Positions 52,926-61,510 of a stretch of 64,000 nucleotides of DNA are shown here, in pieces. The notes under the pieces are model-generated. The model had not been told where the DNA came from and ran no database searches. It saw nothing but the letters and a program-made list of their open reading frames with translations. Source of the stretch: Pseudooceanicola sp050897975 (GTDB taxonomy: Bacteria; Pseudomonadota; Alphaproteobacteria; Rhodobacterales; Rhodobacteraceae); contig NZ_JBPAXY010000004.1 of assembly GCF_050897975.1 (NCBI RefSeq), positions 186,001-250,000 on the forward strand, given 5' to 3'. Numbering within the stretch: position 1 is the stretch's first letter; every line of letters begins with the position of its first letter. A program made the position numbers and the translations under genes.

Positions 52926-52990
52926 CTTCTCATTGCCAAAAATATCCCCGCCGGAGGCTTCGCCGGCGCAGAGCGGCGGCGAAACGACCC
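52926..52990 (-). repeat. Gene-end element copy 7 (after the DUF2125 gene)
   Basis: Minus-strand copy directly after the stop at 52991. The core GGGGATATTTTTGGCAATGA to GAAG (52926-52949) is well kept. The preceding hairpins are more degenerate (GCCGG-CGAAGCCT-CCGGC). The core is nearly identical to copy 8 at 57820-57843. Confidence 0.6.
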
Positions 52991-53983
52991 CTAGCGCAGG
53001 TGCAGCACCGGGGCGGGGCCCAGGGGGATCAGCCCGGCCCAGATCGTGCCGTCGTGCAGGGTCAGGCCCAGGTCCAGCGAGTTGGGGTTGCCGCTGAACC
53101 CCGCCATCAGCGACAGGCCCTGCTCCAGGCTGCCCGCCACCTCGGCAGGCAGCGCGCCCGCGGCCACCGCCATCTGCAACATCTGCCGCCACTGGCGCGC
53201 CTGCACATGGGCCTCGCCCGACAGGCGTCCCTGCGCGTCCACCTCCAGATCGGCGGTCACCTGCAACAGCAGGTCGCCCCAGGCGGCCCGGGCCAGGTGC
53301 AGGGCGACCCGCTCGGGCTGGGGCCGCGCCTCTTCTAGGGCGCGCAGATCCCAGGGGCGGGTGAAGGTCACATCGGCATCCAGCCGCAGCTCGGTCACCG
53401 CCTCGGGCAGGCCCTCGACCGCCAGCCGCGCCGCCAGGGGGGCGGGCAGCGACAGGCCCTCGGCCGCCAGGCCCAGGCGATAGCGGCTGTCGTCCTCGGC
53501 GTCCTGCGCCATGGCGAGGTTGAGGCTGTCCATCGCCGCCTCGGTCCCGCCCGACAGCACCAGCGCGCGGCCCGTCATCTGCGCCCGTTGCAGCTCCAGC
53601 AGCGGGCCGGGGGTGACCCGCAGCGAGGCGCGCAGGTCCTCACTGGCCAGGGAAAACCGCTCTTCCGGCGTGCGGAAATCGAACCGCTCGGGCCAGACGG
53701 CGATCAGGTGGCCGGGTTTCCACGACAGGGCATAAAGGCCGAAACGCGGCATCTCGACCGCCAGCCCGGTGCCCGGATCGGCCAGGGCCAGGTTCTGCCA
53801 CAGGGCATCGAACCGGTTCGGATAGCCGCGCAGGGAAAACTCGGCGTAATCCGCCTGCCAGCCCTCGGCGCGCCGTGCCTCCATCCAGTTTTCCAGGCCG
53901 CGCTTGGCCCCCATGGCCCCCAGGGCCCAATAGCCCGACCACAGAAGGGCGGCGGCGACAACGACGATCAGCAGGCGCTTCAT
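52991..53983 (-). CDS. DUF2125 envelope protein
   Basis: 330 residues starting KRLLIVVVAAALLWSGYWAL, a signal anchor, then a periplasmic region matching DUF2125 (GWQADYAEFSLRGYPNRFDA, and YALSWKPGHLIAVWPERFDF). The family is found in alphaproteobacteria and has no assigned function; the repeated beta-strand look and envelope location fit an AsmA-like or lipid-contacting protein, but this is speculative. It is divergent from the ChaC gene with 63 bp between. The C-terminus is complete and followed by a gene-end element. Confidence 0.8.
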   Translation of the reverse strand: MKRLLIVVVAAALLWSGYWALGAMGAKRGLENWMEARRAEGWQADYAEFSLRGYPNRFDALWQNLALADPGTGLAVEMPRFGLYALSWKPGHLIAVWPERFDFRTPEERFSLASEDLRASLRVTPGPLLELQRAQMTGRALVLSGGTEAAMDSLNLAMAQDAEDDSRYRLGLAAEGLSLPAPLAARLAVEGLPEAVTELRLDADVTFTRPWDLRALEEARPQPERVALHLARAAWGDLLLQVTADLEVDAQGRLSGEAHVQARQWRQMLQMAVAAGALPAEVAGSLEQGLSLMAGFSGNPNSLDLGLTLHDGTIWAGLIPLGPAPVLHLR

Positions 53984-54046
53984 CCGGCCCCCCTTCAACT
54001 CTGGCAACAGCTCGTGTTTATAAGTGGGGTCGAGAAAGGAAAAGTC

Positions 54047-54577
54047 ATGTCGATGTGGGTCTTTGGCTATGGGTCGCTTCTGTGGAAGCCGGGGTTCGAC
54101 CCGGTGGAGCGGGTGGTGGCCTATCTGCCCGACTACCGGCGCAGCTTCTGCATGACCTCGATCCACCATCGCGGGTCAGAGGCCGACCCGGGCCTGGTGC
54201 TGGCGCTGGACCCCGAAGAGGGGGCGGGCTGCACCGGACTGGCCCTGCGCGTGGCCGAGGACGAGGAAGACCGGGTGCTGGCCTATCTGCGCGAGCGCGA
54301 GCTGGTCTCTTCGGCCTATGTCGAGAAACGCCTGGGCGTCGAGCTGGTAGATGGCCGCGCGGTCGAGGCGCTGGTCTATGTGATGGACCCCGCCCATGAC
54401 CAGTATTGCGGTGGCCTGCCGTTGGAGATTCAGGCCCAGATCATCGCCCATGCCCATGGCGGAATGGGGCCCAATGCCGAATATCTCTACAACACCGCCG
54501 CCCACCTGGAAGAGCTGGGGCTGGGCGATGACGAATTGACCTGGCTGGCCGCAAGGGTCCGCAATTTGCACGGATAA
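54047..54577 (+). CDS. ChaC-type gamma-glutamylcyclotransferase
   Basis: 176 residues. FGYGSLLWKPGF at the N-terminus is the ChaC signature, with YRRSFCMTSIHHRGS and LRERELVSSAYVEKRLG, which includes the expected catalytic acid region. ChaC proteins split glutathione to 5-oxoproline and Cys-Gly in the cytoplasm. AAAGGA precedes the ATG at 54047. It is a second FGYGSL protein besides the one at 7077, from a different branch. The DNA upstream belongs to the divergent DUF2125 gene. Confidence 0.9.
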   Translation: MSMWVFGYGSLLWKPGFDPVERVVAYLPDYRRSFCMTSIHHRGSEADPGLVLALDPEEGAGCTGLALRVAEDEEDRVLAYLRERELVSSAYVEKRLGVELVDGRAVEALVYVMDPAHDQYCGGLPLEIQAQIIAHAHGGMGPNAEYLYNTAAHLEELGLGDDELTWLAARVRNLHG

Positions 54578-54605
54578 GTCCTTTTCCCGCAAGGCGATTG
54601 CACCT

Positions 54606-55838
54606 ATGGTCGGGGCAACGAAAACCACACTCGGGACCGTCGAGATGGCTCATGGTGAGGGCGAGGCCGCCCCGCAGTTTTCCCAACCCATCCGCCAGAT
54701 CCTGCTGATGCTGATCGTGCTGGGGCTGTGCGGCGCAGGCGGCGTTCTGGTGGCGCCAAAACTACTGCCGGTCTTCGAGGCGAACCCCTATCTGAACGGC
54801 TTCATCGCCTTCGTCTTCGTCCTGGGCGTGATGGCCTGTTTCTGGCAGGTGGTGCAGCTGATCTCGTCTGTGCGCTGGATCGAACGCTTCGCCTCGGACC
54901 TGGCCGAAGAGGCCGGGCGCGCGCCGCGCCTGCTGACCCCGCTGGCCACCCTGCTGGGCCAACGCGACCGCCGCTTGCAGATCTCCTCCAGCTCGGCCAC
55001 CTCGATCCTGGAATCCGTCGCGACCCGGATCGACGAGGCGCGCGAGATCACCCGCTATATCACCTCGCTGCTGATCTTCCTCGGCCTTCTGGGCACCTTC
55101 TATGGCCTGGCCACCACCGTGCCGGCGGTGGTCGACACCATCCGCTCGCTGGCGCCCGGCGCGGACGAGGGGGCGACCTCGGTCTTTGACCGGCTGATGA
55201 CCGGGCTTGAGGCCCAGCTGGGCGGGATGGGCGTGGCCTTTGCCTCTTCGCTGATCGGCCTGGCGGGATCGCTGATCGTCGGCCTGCTAGAGCTGTTCGC
55301 GGGCCACGGCCAGAACCGGTTCTACCGCGAGCTGGAAGAGTGGATGTCGACCATCACCCGGGTCGGCCTGTCGTCGGACGGCGAGGGGGGCGCGGACGAG
55401 TCGATGCTGGTCTCGGTGCTGGACAACATGGGCGAGCAGATGGCCCGGATGCAGGAGATGTTCGCCCGCTCCGACGCCGCCCGCGCCGAGGTGGACGCGA
55501 AACTGTCCACTCTGGCCGATACGATCGAACGGCTGACCGACCGCATGGCGGCGCAGAACAGCTCCGGCGGCCAGATGGCCGAGGCGATGACCCGCATCGC
55601 CGACAGCCAGGACGCGTTGATGCAGAAGCTGACGGAACAGGGTCTGGCCGAGGGGCTGGATGCCGAAAGCCGGATGCGCCTGCGCTCGATGGACGTGCAA
55701 CTGCTGCGCATCCTGGAAGAGATCAGCGCCGGCCGGCACGAGACCATGGCCGAGCTGCGCACCGACATCGCCTCGCTGTCGCGGCTGATCGCCCAGGGGC
55801 AGCGCGCCCATCTTTCGCACCCCGACCGGGACGGCTGA
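54606..55838 (+). CDS. MotA/TolQ/ExbB-like channel subunit with cytoplasmic tail
   Basis: 410 residues. TM1 (about 31-50) and TM2 (about 63-85) precede a cytoplasmic loop; TM3 is YITSLLIFLGLLGTFYGLAT (151-170) and TM4 is GMGVAFASSLIGLAGSLIVG (207-226). LLGTFYG and GMGVAFASSLIGL are signatures of the ion-conducting MotA/TolQ/ExbB family. After TM4 about 180 residues form a helical, probably coiled-coil tail, longer than in ExbB. Its partner, the MotB-like gene, starts 3 bp after the stop. Together they should form a proton- or sodium-driven rotary unit. A second in-frame ATG at 54645 is possible. Confidence 0.82.
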   Translation: MVGATKTTLGTVEMAHGEGEAAPQFSQPIRQILLMLIVLGLCGAGGVLVAPKLLPVFEANPYLNGFIAFVFVLGVMACFWQVVQLISSVRWIERFASDLAEEAGRAPRLLTPLATLLGQRDRRLQISSSSATSILESVATRIDEAREITRYITSLLIFLGLLGTFYGLATTVPAVVDTIRSLAPGADEGATSVFDRLMTGLEAQLGGMGVAFASSLIGLAGSLIVGLLELFAGHGQNRFYRELEEWMSTITRVGLSSDGEGGADESMLVSVLDNMGEQMARMQEMFARSDAARAEVDAKLSTLADTIERLTDRMAAQNSSGGQMAEAMTRIADSQDALMQKLTEQGLAEGLDAESRMRLRSMDVQLLRILEEISAGRHETMAELRTDIASLSRLIAQGQRAHLSHPDRDG

Positions 55839-55841
55839 CCC

Positions 55842-57761
55842 ATGGCCCTGTCGCGCAGATCCGGCGCCCGGCTTCAGGCCAATATCTGGCCCGGCTTCGT
55901 CGATGCGATGACCGGCCTCTTGATGGTGCTGATGTTCGTGCTGACGATCTTCATGATCGTGCAATTCACGCTTCAGGAAACCATCACCGGCCAGGAAAGC
56001 GAGCTGGATGAGCTGACCTCTGACCTGGCCGCGCTGAGCCAGGCCCTGGGGCTGGAACGCGACCGCAGCGCCCGGCTGACCGACGAAGTGGGTACCCTGA
56101 CCGCGACGCTGGACGACCGCCAGACGCGGCTGGACCAGCAGGCGGCGCTGATCGCCTCGCTGACCCAGGAACGCGACAGTACCCAGGCCTCGCTGGAGGC
56201 CGCCCAGGGGCGGATCACCGAGTTCGAGGCCCAGGTGGCGGGGCTGCTGGCACAGCAGACCGAGGCCCGGGGTCAGATCAGTGATTTGCAGGCCGAACAG
56301 CAGCGGCTGATCGGCGAACAGGAGGCGCTGCAACTGGCCCTGGCCCAGGCCCGGGATGAGATCGACGCGGGCGCCGAGGCCGCCCGCCTGGCCGCCGCCC
56401 GCCGCGAGGCGCTGGAGGCCCTGGTGGACAGCCTGCGCACCGAACGGGACGACGCCCAGGGCCTGGCGGGCAGCCTGTCGGCCGAGCTGGCCGAGGCCCA
56501 GGCGCAGTTGACCGAGGAAGAGGCCGCCCGCCTGGCCGAGGCCGAAGCGGCCCGCGCCCTGCGCGCGCGGCTGGAGAATTCCCAGGACGCGCTGACCGCC
56601 ATGACCCTGGCGCTGGAGGAACAGCGCCGGAAGGCCGAAGAGACCCTGACCCTGCTGGCCGCCGCCGAGGCCGCGCAAGAGGATCTGGACCTGCGCCTGG
56701 GTGCCGCCCTCTTGGCCCGCGACGAGGCCCTGGCCCAGGCGGGGGCCGCCGAGGGCGCGCTTTCCGCCCTGCGCGAGGAGCTCGACAGCGCGCGGGCCGC
56801 CAACGATACCGAGGATCTGCGCGCCCGCCTGGCCGCCGCCCTGGCCGCCCGGGACGCGGCTCAGACCGAGGCCACCTCCGCCCAGACCGACCGCGAGGCC
56901 CTGCGTGATCAGCTGGCCGCGGCCCTGGCCCGGCAACTGGCCGCCGAGCGGGAGGCCAGCGATCAGTTGAGCGAGGCCGAAGCGCGCGCCGCCCTGCTGG
57001 CCGAGGCCAACGCGGCGCTGGATGCGGAAGAGGCGAAATCGGCGGAAAGCCAGCGCCGGGCGGCGCTGCTGAACCAACAGGTGGCGGCGCTGCGCACGCA
57101 GCTTGGCTCGCTTCAGGCGCTGCTGGACGATTACAAAAGCCGCGAGGCCGCCAGCCTGGTGCAGATCGAAAGCCTGGGCCAGGATCTGAACGCGGCGCTT
57201 GCGCGGGCCACCGCGCTGGAGCGGCGCGAGCGCCAGCGCGCCGAGGCCGAGGCGGCGCGCCTGGCCGAGGAAGCCGCGCGGCTGGCCGCCCAGGCCGAGG
57301 ATCTGGAGCAGTACCGCTCGGACTTCTTCGGCCGGATGCGGCAGATCCTGGCGGGGCAGGACGGGGTGCGCATCGTCGGCGACCGTTTTGTCTTCTCCTC
57401 CGAGGTGCTGTTCGCGCCCGCCCGGGCGCAGCTGTCGGAGGCCGGGCGCGACCAGATCGCCGAGATCGCGGGCATCCTGCGCCAGGTGGCCGCCGAGATC
57501 CCGGCGGGGATCAACTGGATCATCCGGGTCGACGGGCATACCGACAAGGTGCCCCTGCGCGGCAGCCGCGAGTTTTCCGACAACTGGGAGTTGAGCCAGG
57601 CCCGCGCCCTGTCGGTGGTGCGCTACATGATCGAGCTGGGCATCGCGCCCGAGCATCTGTCGGCCAACGGCTTTGGCGAGTACCAGCCCATAGCCGAGGG
57701 CGACAGCCCCGAGGCCCTGGCGGCCAACCGGCGGATCGAGCTGAAGCTGACCGAACGCTGA
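55842..57761 (+). CDS. MotB/OmpA-like stator protein with very long coiled coil
   Basis: 639 residues. A short cytoplasmic N-terminus leads to one membrane helix with the ion-binding aspartate at its start (FVDAMTGLLMVLMFVLTIFM, D21), as in MotB, TolR and ZorB. Residues about 45-495 are a nearly uninterrupted Ala/Glu/Gln/Leu-rich coiled coil. From about residue 500 an OmpA-type peptidoglycan-binding domain follows (DGHTDKVPL, NWELSQARALSVVRYMI, AANRRIELKL). Typical MotB or TolR linkers are tens of residues, so this stalk is exceptional. The 3-bp gap to the MotA-like gene shows co-translation. Function unknown; motility, envelope or defence roles are all possible. Confidence 0.85.
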   Translation: MALSRRSGARLQANIWPGFVDAMTGLLMVLMFVLTIFMIVQFTLQETITGQESELDELTSDLAALSQALGLERDRSARLTDEVGTLTATLDDRQTRLDQQAALIASLTQERDSTQASLEAAQGRITEFEAQVAGLLAQQTEARGQISDLQAEQQRLIGEQEALQLALAQARDEIDAGAEAARLAAARREALEALVDSLRTERDDAQGLAGSLSAELAEAQAQLTEEEAARLAEAEAARALRARLENSQDALTAMTLALEEQRRKAEETLTLLAAAEAAQEDLDLRLGAALLARDEALAQAGAAEGALSALREELDSARAANDTEDLRARLAAALAARDAAQTEATSAQTDREALRDQLAAALARQLAAEREASDQLSEAEARAALLAEANAALDAEEAKSAESQRRAALLNQQVAALRTQLGSLQALLDDYKSREAASLVQIESLGQDLNAALARATALERRERQRAEAEAARLAEEAARLAAQAEDLEQYRSDFFGRMRQILAGQDGVRIVGDRFVFSSEVLFAPARAQLSEAGRDQIAEIAGILRQVAAEIPAGINWIIRVDGHTDKVPLRGSREFSDNWELSQARALSVVRYMIELGIAPEHLSANGFGEYQPIAEGDSPEALAANRRIELKLTER

Positions 57762-57780
57762 GGGCGACAGGTAGGGGGAA

Positions 57781-57843
57781 GGGGGGCTTCGCCCCCCGTC
57801 GCCTGCGGCGACTCCCCCCGGGATATTTTTGGCAATGAGAAAG
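57781..57843 (+). repeat. Gene-end element copy 8 (after the MotB-like gene)
   Basis: Clear three-part copy: hairpin 1 GGGGGGC-TTC-GCCCCCC (57781-57797), hairpin 2 GTCGCC-TGC-GGCGAC (57798-57812), core TCCCCCCGGGATATTTTTGG to GAAAG (57813-57843), 19 bp after the stop codon. Confidence 0.7.
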
Positions 57844-57945
57844 AGGGGGTGGGCGCCTGGGCTGGGGCGCGTTGCGCCTGTTGTGGGCGGCGTAGGGGCC
57901 CGATGCCCAAAGTGGGGGGCGTTGCCGGGGCCTGTGCCCTGGGGC

Positions 57946-58998
57946 CTAGGGGGTGATCTGGATCTGGGTAGTGCTTTGCGCCAGGGGGTGGCCGTCTCGG
58001 GTCAGCGTGGCGCGGCCGGTGTAGAGGCCCGGGGGCAGGGCGGCGTGCAGGCGTTTGCCATGGGCGCGGAAGAGCTGGGCCTGGGTGCGGTCCAGCGTGA
58101 TCTCCTGCCGGGTGAAGGGGCCGTCCGGGGCGGTGATCACCAGCGTCAGCACATCCCCCGCCCGGGCGCCGTAGAGATGGGCCCAGAGGACCAGGGCGGG
58201 GCTGTCGGCGGGCAGGGCGCCGCGGGCGGCGTCGCCTGCCTTGATCGAGGCATAGGCGGGCAGGGCGTCGAGAAAGCCCAGGGCGATCAGCCCGCCGGGC
58301 TGGTAGGGCAGGGGATCGGCCCAGAGGGAGCTGGGGGCGGGGGTGTCGCAGGCGGTGGGGCCTTCGGGCGCGAAAGGGTCGACGACCTGGCCATCGTGGC
58401 GCAGCGACAGGTGCAGATGCGGGAACTGGCTGCGCCCCGAGAGGCCGACGCGGCCCAGGGCGGTGCCCGTGGTGACCTCTTGCCCTTCGCGCACCGTGAT
58501 CGGGCCTCGGGCCAGGTGGCAATATTGCGTCTCCCAGCCGTGGCCGTGGTCGATGACCACCCCATTGCCGCAGTCGCGGCCCGCCAGGTCGGTGGTGCCG
58601 TCCCAGAGCTGGTCGGCCATGCCGTCGCGCAGGGCACGGATGCGGCCCGGGGCGGCGGCGCGCACCATAACGCCCGCCTGCATCGCCGCCAGGCCGGGCA
58701 TGGCAAAATCGGTGCCCTGGTGGCCGTCGTAGCTTAGGGTGCCGCAGCGGAAATCGCGTGCGCCCGGGCCGGGGTCGGCATCGACATAGCTTTGGATGTG
58801 GCAGGTTCGGCCCGGAGTGCAGTCGAGGGGGAGGGCCAGGCGGGGGGCCTGTTGCGCGACGGCCGGTGCGGCGGCCAAAGCGCCGAGGAAAGCCGCGAGG
58901 CGGCGCGCCGCCCGGAGGCTGGGGAGGCGAGGCCCGGACAGCCGAAGGGCGGGGACATGCCCCGCCCTTCTGTTGTTTCGTGTGCCATCGCCGGGCAT
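57946..58998 (-). CDS. M23-family metallopeptidase, exported
   Basis: About 350 residues. The LytM/M23 core has HQGTDFAMP (first zinc His/Asp), the VVIDHGHGWETQYCHLA strand and HLHLSLRHDG (HxH), so a zinc endopeptidase acting on peptidoglycan or another peptide is expected. A hydrophobic LAAFLGALAAAPAVAQQ stretch suggests secretion. The ATG at 58998 is 11 bp after the clpA stop but leaves a 30-residue non-signal-like leader, which contains a strong RNA hairpin (58944-58970); no better in-frame ATG or GTG is available, so the start is uncertain. The C-terminal third has no recognised domain. Confidence 0.8.
   Translation of the reverse strand: MPGDGTRNNRRAGHVPALRLSGPRLPSLRAARRLAAFLGALAAAPAVAQQAPRLALPLDCTPGRTCHIQSYVDADPGPGARDFRCGTLSYDGHQGTDFAMPGLAAMQAGVMVRAAAPGRIRALRDGMADQLWDGTTDLAGRDCGNGVVIDHGHGWETQYCHLARGPITVREGQEVTTGTALGRVGLSGRSQFPHLHLSLRHDGQVVDPFAPEGPTACDTPAPSSLWADPLPYQPGGLIALGFLDALPAYASIKAGDAARGALPADSPALVLWAHLYGARAGDVLTLVITAPDGPFTRQEITLDRTQAQLFRAHGKRLHAALPPGLYTGRATLTRDGHPLAQSTTQIQITP
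58944..58970. repeat. 11-bp perfect hairpin near the clpA/M23 junction
   Basis: GAAGGGCGGGG (58944-58954) pairs with CCCCGCCCTTC (58960-58970), loop ACATG. It lies 40 bp beyond the clpA stop, inside the N-terminal codons of the M23 frame as called. Minus-strand sequence after it has no U-run, so it is not a classical terminator of clpA; it may instead attenuate or time read-through into the peptidase gene. Confidence 0.55.
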
Positions 58999-59009
58999 GG
59001 TGCCCTGCC

Positions 59010-61343
59010 TCACTCTGCGGTCAGCAGCGGCGGCTTGTTGCCCGACAGGCGCAGCTTGTCCGGACCCTTGATTTGCAGGTCCAGCTCGTCGCCCTTCAGC
59101 GCCACCTTCACCACGCCGCCCTTGGCCAGCTTGCCGAAGAGCAGCTCTTCCGCCAGGGGCTTCTTGATGTGTTCCTGGATCACCCGACCCAGGGGGCGGG
59201 CTCCCATCTTGTCGTCGTAGCCCTTGTCGGCCAGCCATTCGGCCGCCGGGCGGGTCAGTTCGATGGTCACGCCGCGGTCCATCAGCTGGGCCTCGAGTTG
59301 CAGCACGAACTTCTCGACCACTTGCAGGATGACCTCTTTCGGCAGCGGCTGGAAGCTGATCACCGCATCCAGACGGTTGCGGAACTCGGGCGTGAAGGTG
59401 CGCTCGATGGCGGCGGTATCCTCGCCCTCGCGCCGGTCGCGGCCAAAGCCGATGGCCGATTTGGCCTGTTCGGCGGCGCCCGCGTTCGAGGTCATGATCA
59501 GCACCACGTTGCGGAAGTTCACCGTGCGGCCGTTGTGATCGGTCAGCTGGCCATGGTCCATCACCTGCAGCAGGATGTTGTAGACATCCGGGTGCGCCTT
59601 CTCGATCTCATCGAGCAGCAGCACGCAGTGCGGGTGCTGGTCGACGCCATCGGTCAGCAGGCCGCCCTGGTCGAAACCGACATAGCCCGGAGGGGCACCG
59701 ATCAGCCGCGAAACCGCGTGTTTCTCCATGTATTCCGACATGTCGAAGCGCAGCAGTTCCACGCCCAGGGTATCCGCCAGCTGCTTGGCCACCTCGGTCT
59801 TGCCGACGCCGGTCGGCCCCGCGAAGAGGTAGTTGCCGATCGGCTTCTCGGGTTCGCGCAGGCCCGCGCGGGCCAGCTTGATGGCCGAGCTGAGCGCCTC
59901 GATCGCCTTGTCCTGACCGAAGACGACACGTTTCAGCGAGCCTTCGAGGTCTTTCAGCACCTCGGCATCGTCCTTGGTGACGTTCTTCGGCGGGATGCGG
60001 GCGATCTTGGCCACCACGGCCTCGATCTCCTTCACGCCGATGGTCTTGCGGCGCTTGCTTTCCGACAGCAGGTGCTGGGCCGCGCCCGCCTCGTCGATCA
60101 CGTCGATGGCCTTGTCCGGCAGCTTGCGGTCGTTGATGTAGCGCGCCGAGAGTTCCACCGCCGTCTTCACCGCATCATTGGTGTAGCGGATGCCGTGGTG
60201 TTCCTCGAAATAGGGTTTCAGACCTTGCAGGATCTTCACCGCATCCTCGACCGAGGGTTCGTTCACGTCGATCTTCTGGAACCGGCGCGACAGGGCGCGG
60301 TCCTTTTCGAAATGCTGGCGGAATTCCTTGTAGGTGGTCGAGCCCATGCAGCGCAGCTTGCCCCCGGCCAGGGCCGGTTTCAGCAGGTTCGAGGCATCCA
60401 TGGCCCCGCCCGAGGTGGCGCCGGCGCCGATCACCGTATGGATTTCGTCGATGAAGAGCACGGCATCGGGATGCGCCTCAAGCTCGGTCACCACGGCCTT
60501 CAGCCGTTCCTCGAAATCGCCGCGATAGCGGGTGCCGGCCAGCAGCGCGCCCATGTCGAGCGAGAAGATGGTGGTATTGGCCAGGATCTCGGGCGTTTCG
60601 CCCTGCACGATCTTGCGCGCCAGACCTTCGGCGATGGCGGTCTTGCCGACGCCCGGGTCGCCTACCAGAAGCGGGTTGTTCTTGCGGCGGCGGCACAGCA
60701 CCTGGATGCAGCGTTCCACCTCGTGGCCGCGCCCGATCAGGGGATCGACGTCGCCGTCATCCGCCTTGGCGTTCAGGTTGACGCAATACTTGTCCAGCGC
60801 CGATTCCTTGCCGTCGCCCTCGGGCTGGGCGGCAGAGGGGCCGGTGGCGCGCTTCTGCTCGTCCTCGGCGCCGGTCACCGGGCGGCTTTCGCCATAGGCC
60901 GGGTCCTTGGCCACCCCATGGGCGATGAAATTGACCGCGTCGTAGCGCGTCATGTCCTGCTCTTGCAGGAAATAGGCGGCATTCGATTCACGTTCGGCGA
61001 AGATGGCGACCAGCACGTTGGCCCCGGTGACCTCGGTCCGGCCGGAACTTTGCACATGGATCGCGGCGCGCTGGATCACGCGCTGGAAGGCGGCCGTGGG
61101 CACCGCCTCGGAGCCGTCGATATCGGTGACCAGGTTGGCCAGTTCCTCATCCACGAATTCGACGAGGGTCTGGCGCAACTCCTCGGTGTCGACCGAACAG
61201 GCCTTCATCACGCGGGCCGCGTCGGGTTCGTCGATCAGCGCCAGCAGAAGGTGTTCAAGCGTCGCGAATTCGTGGTGCCGGGCATTGGCCAGCGCCAGGG
61301 CCGCGTGGATCGCCTGTTCCAGGGTGGTCGAGAATGAAGGCAC
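59010..61343 (-). CDS. clpA: ATP-dependent Clp protease ATP-binding subunit ClpA
   Basis: 777 residues. The N domain (1-145) starts PSFSTTLEQAIHAALALANA. D1 has Walker A GDPGVGKTA and AGTRYRGDFEERL. D2 has GPTGVGKTE and the IGF loop in KSAIGFGRDRR that docks on ClpP. It unfolds substrates for ClpP, including N-degron proteins delivered by ClpS. The start is GTG at 61343 with AAAGGAGC upstream. The adaptor gene clpS, often just upstream of clpA, is absent here; the next minus-strand gene upstream is gloB after 167 bp. Confidence 0.96.
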   Translation of the reverse strand: MPSFSTTLEQAIHAALALANARHHEFATLEHLLLALIDEPDAARVMKACSVDTEELRQTLVEFVDEELANLVTDIDGSEAVPTAAFQRVIQRAAIHVQSSGRTEVTGANVLVAIFAERESNAAYFLQEQDMTRYDAVNFIAHGVAKDPAYGESRPVTGAEDEQKRATGPSAAQPEGDGKESALDKYCVNLNAKADDGDVDPLIGRGHEVERCIQVLCRRRKNNPLLVGDPGVGKTAIAEGLARKIVQGETPEILANTTIFSLDMGALLAGTRYRGDFEERLKAVVTELEAHPDAVLFIDEIHTVIGAGATSGGAMDASNLLKPALAGGKLRCMGSTTYKEFRQHFEKDRALSRRFQKIDVNEPSVEDAVKILQGLKPYFEEHHGIRYTNDAVKTAVELSARYINDRKLPDKAIDVIDEAGAAQHLLSESKRRKTIGVKEIEAVVAKIARIPPKNVTKDDAEVLKDLEGSLKRVVFGQDKAIEALSSAIKLARAGLREPEKPIGNYLFAGPTGVGKTEVAKQLADTLGVELLRFDMSEYMEKHAVSRLIGAPPGYVGFDQGGLLTDGVDQHPHCVLLLDEIEKAHPDVYNILLQVMDHGQLTDHNGRTVNFRNVVLIMTSNAGAAEQAKSAIGFGRDRREGEDTAAIERTFTPEFRNRLDAVISFQPLPKEVILQVVEKFVLQLEAQLMDRGVTIELTRPAAEWLADKGYDDKMGARPLGRVIQEHIKKPLAEELLFGKLAKGGVVKVALKGDELDLQIKGPDKLRLSGNKPPLLTAE

Positions 61344-61510
61344 TGTGGTGCTCCTTTTCGATCTGTGTCGGAGCGGGGGCGGGCCCCAGATCCAACCATG
61401 GCCTCTTAGTCTTAAAGTTTGGTCGATCCTGACCGGGCTTCAAGCGTTTTCTGCGACCGCTCGTTCACATTTCCGGGCCCGGCCTGCCGGAATAGTCCCT
61501 AAACGGTCAT

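Noticed and set aside
54606..57761. Zorya-type phage defence (ZorA/ZorB)
   Set aside because: The pair has MotA- and MotB-like cores, but ZorB is short and ZorA carries the long tail, the reverse of what is seen here, and there are no ZorC/ZorD or ZorE genes next to it.
59010..61510. A clpS gene just upstream of clpA
   Set aside because: The 167 bp between gloB and clpA contain no ClpS-like frame; clpS must be elsewhere if present.
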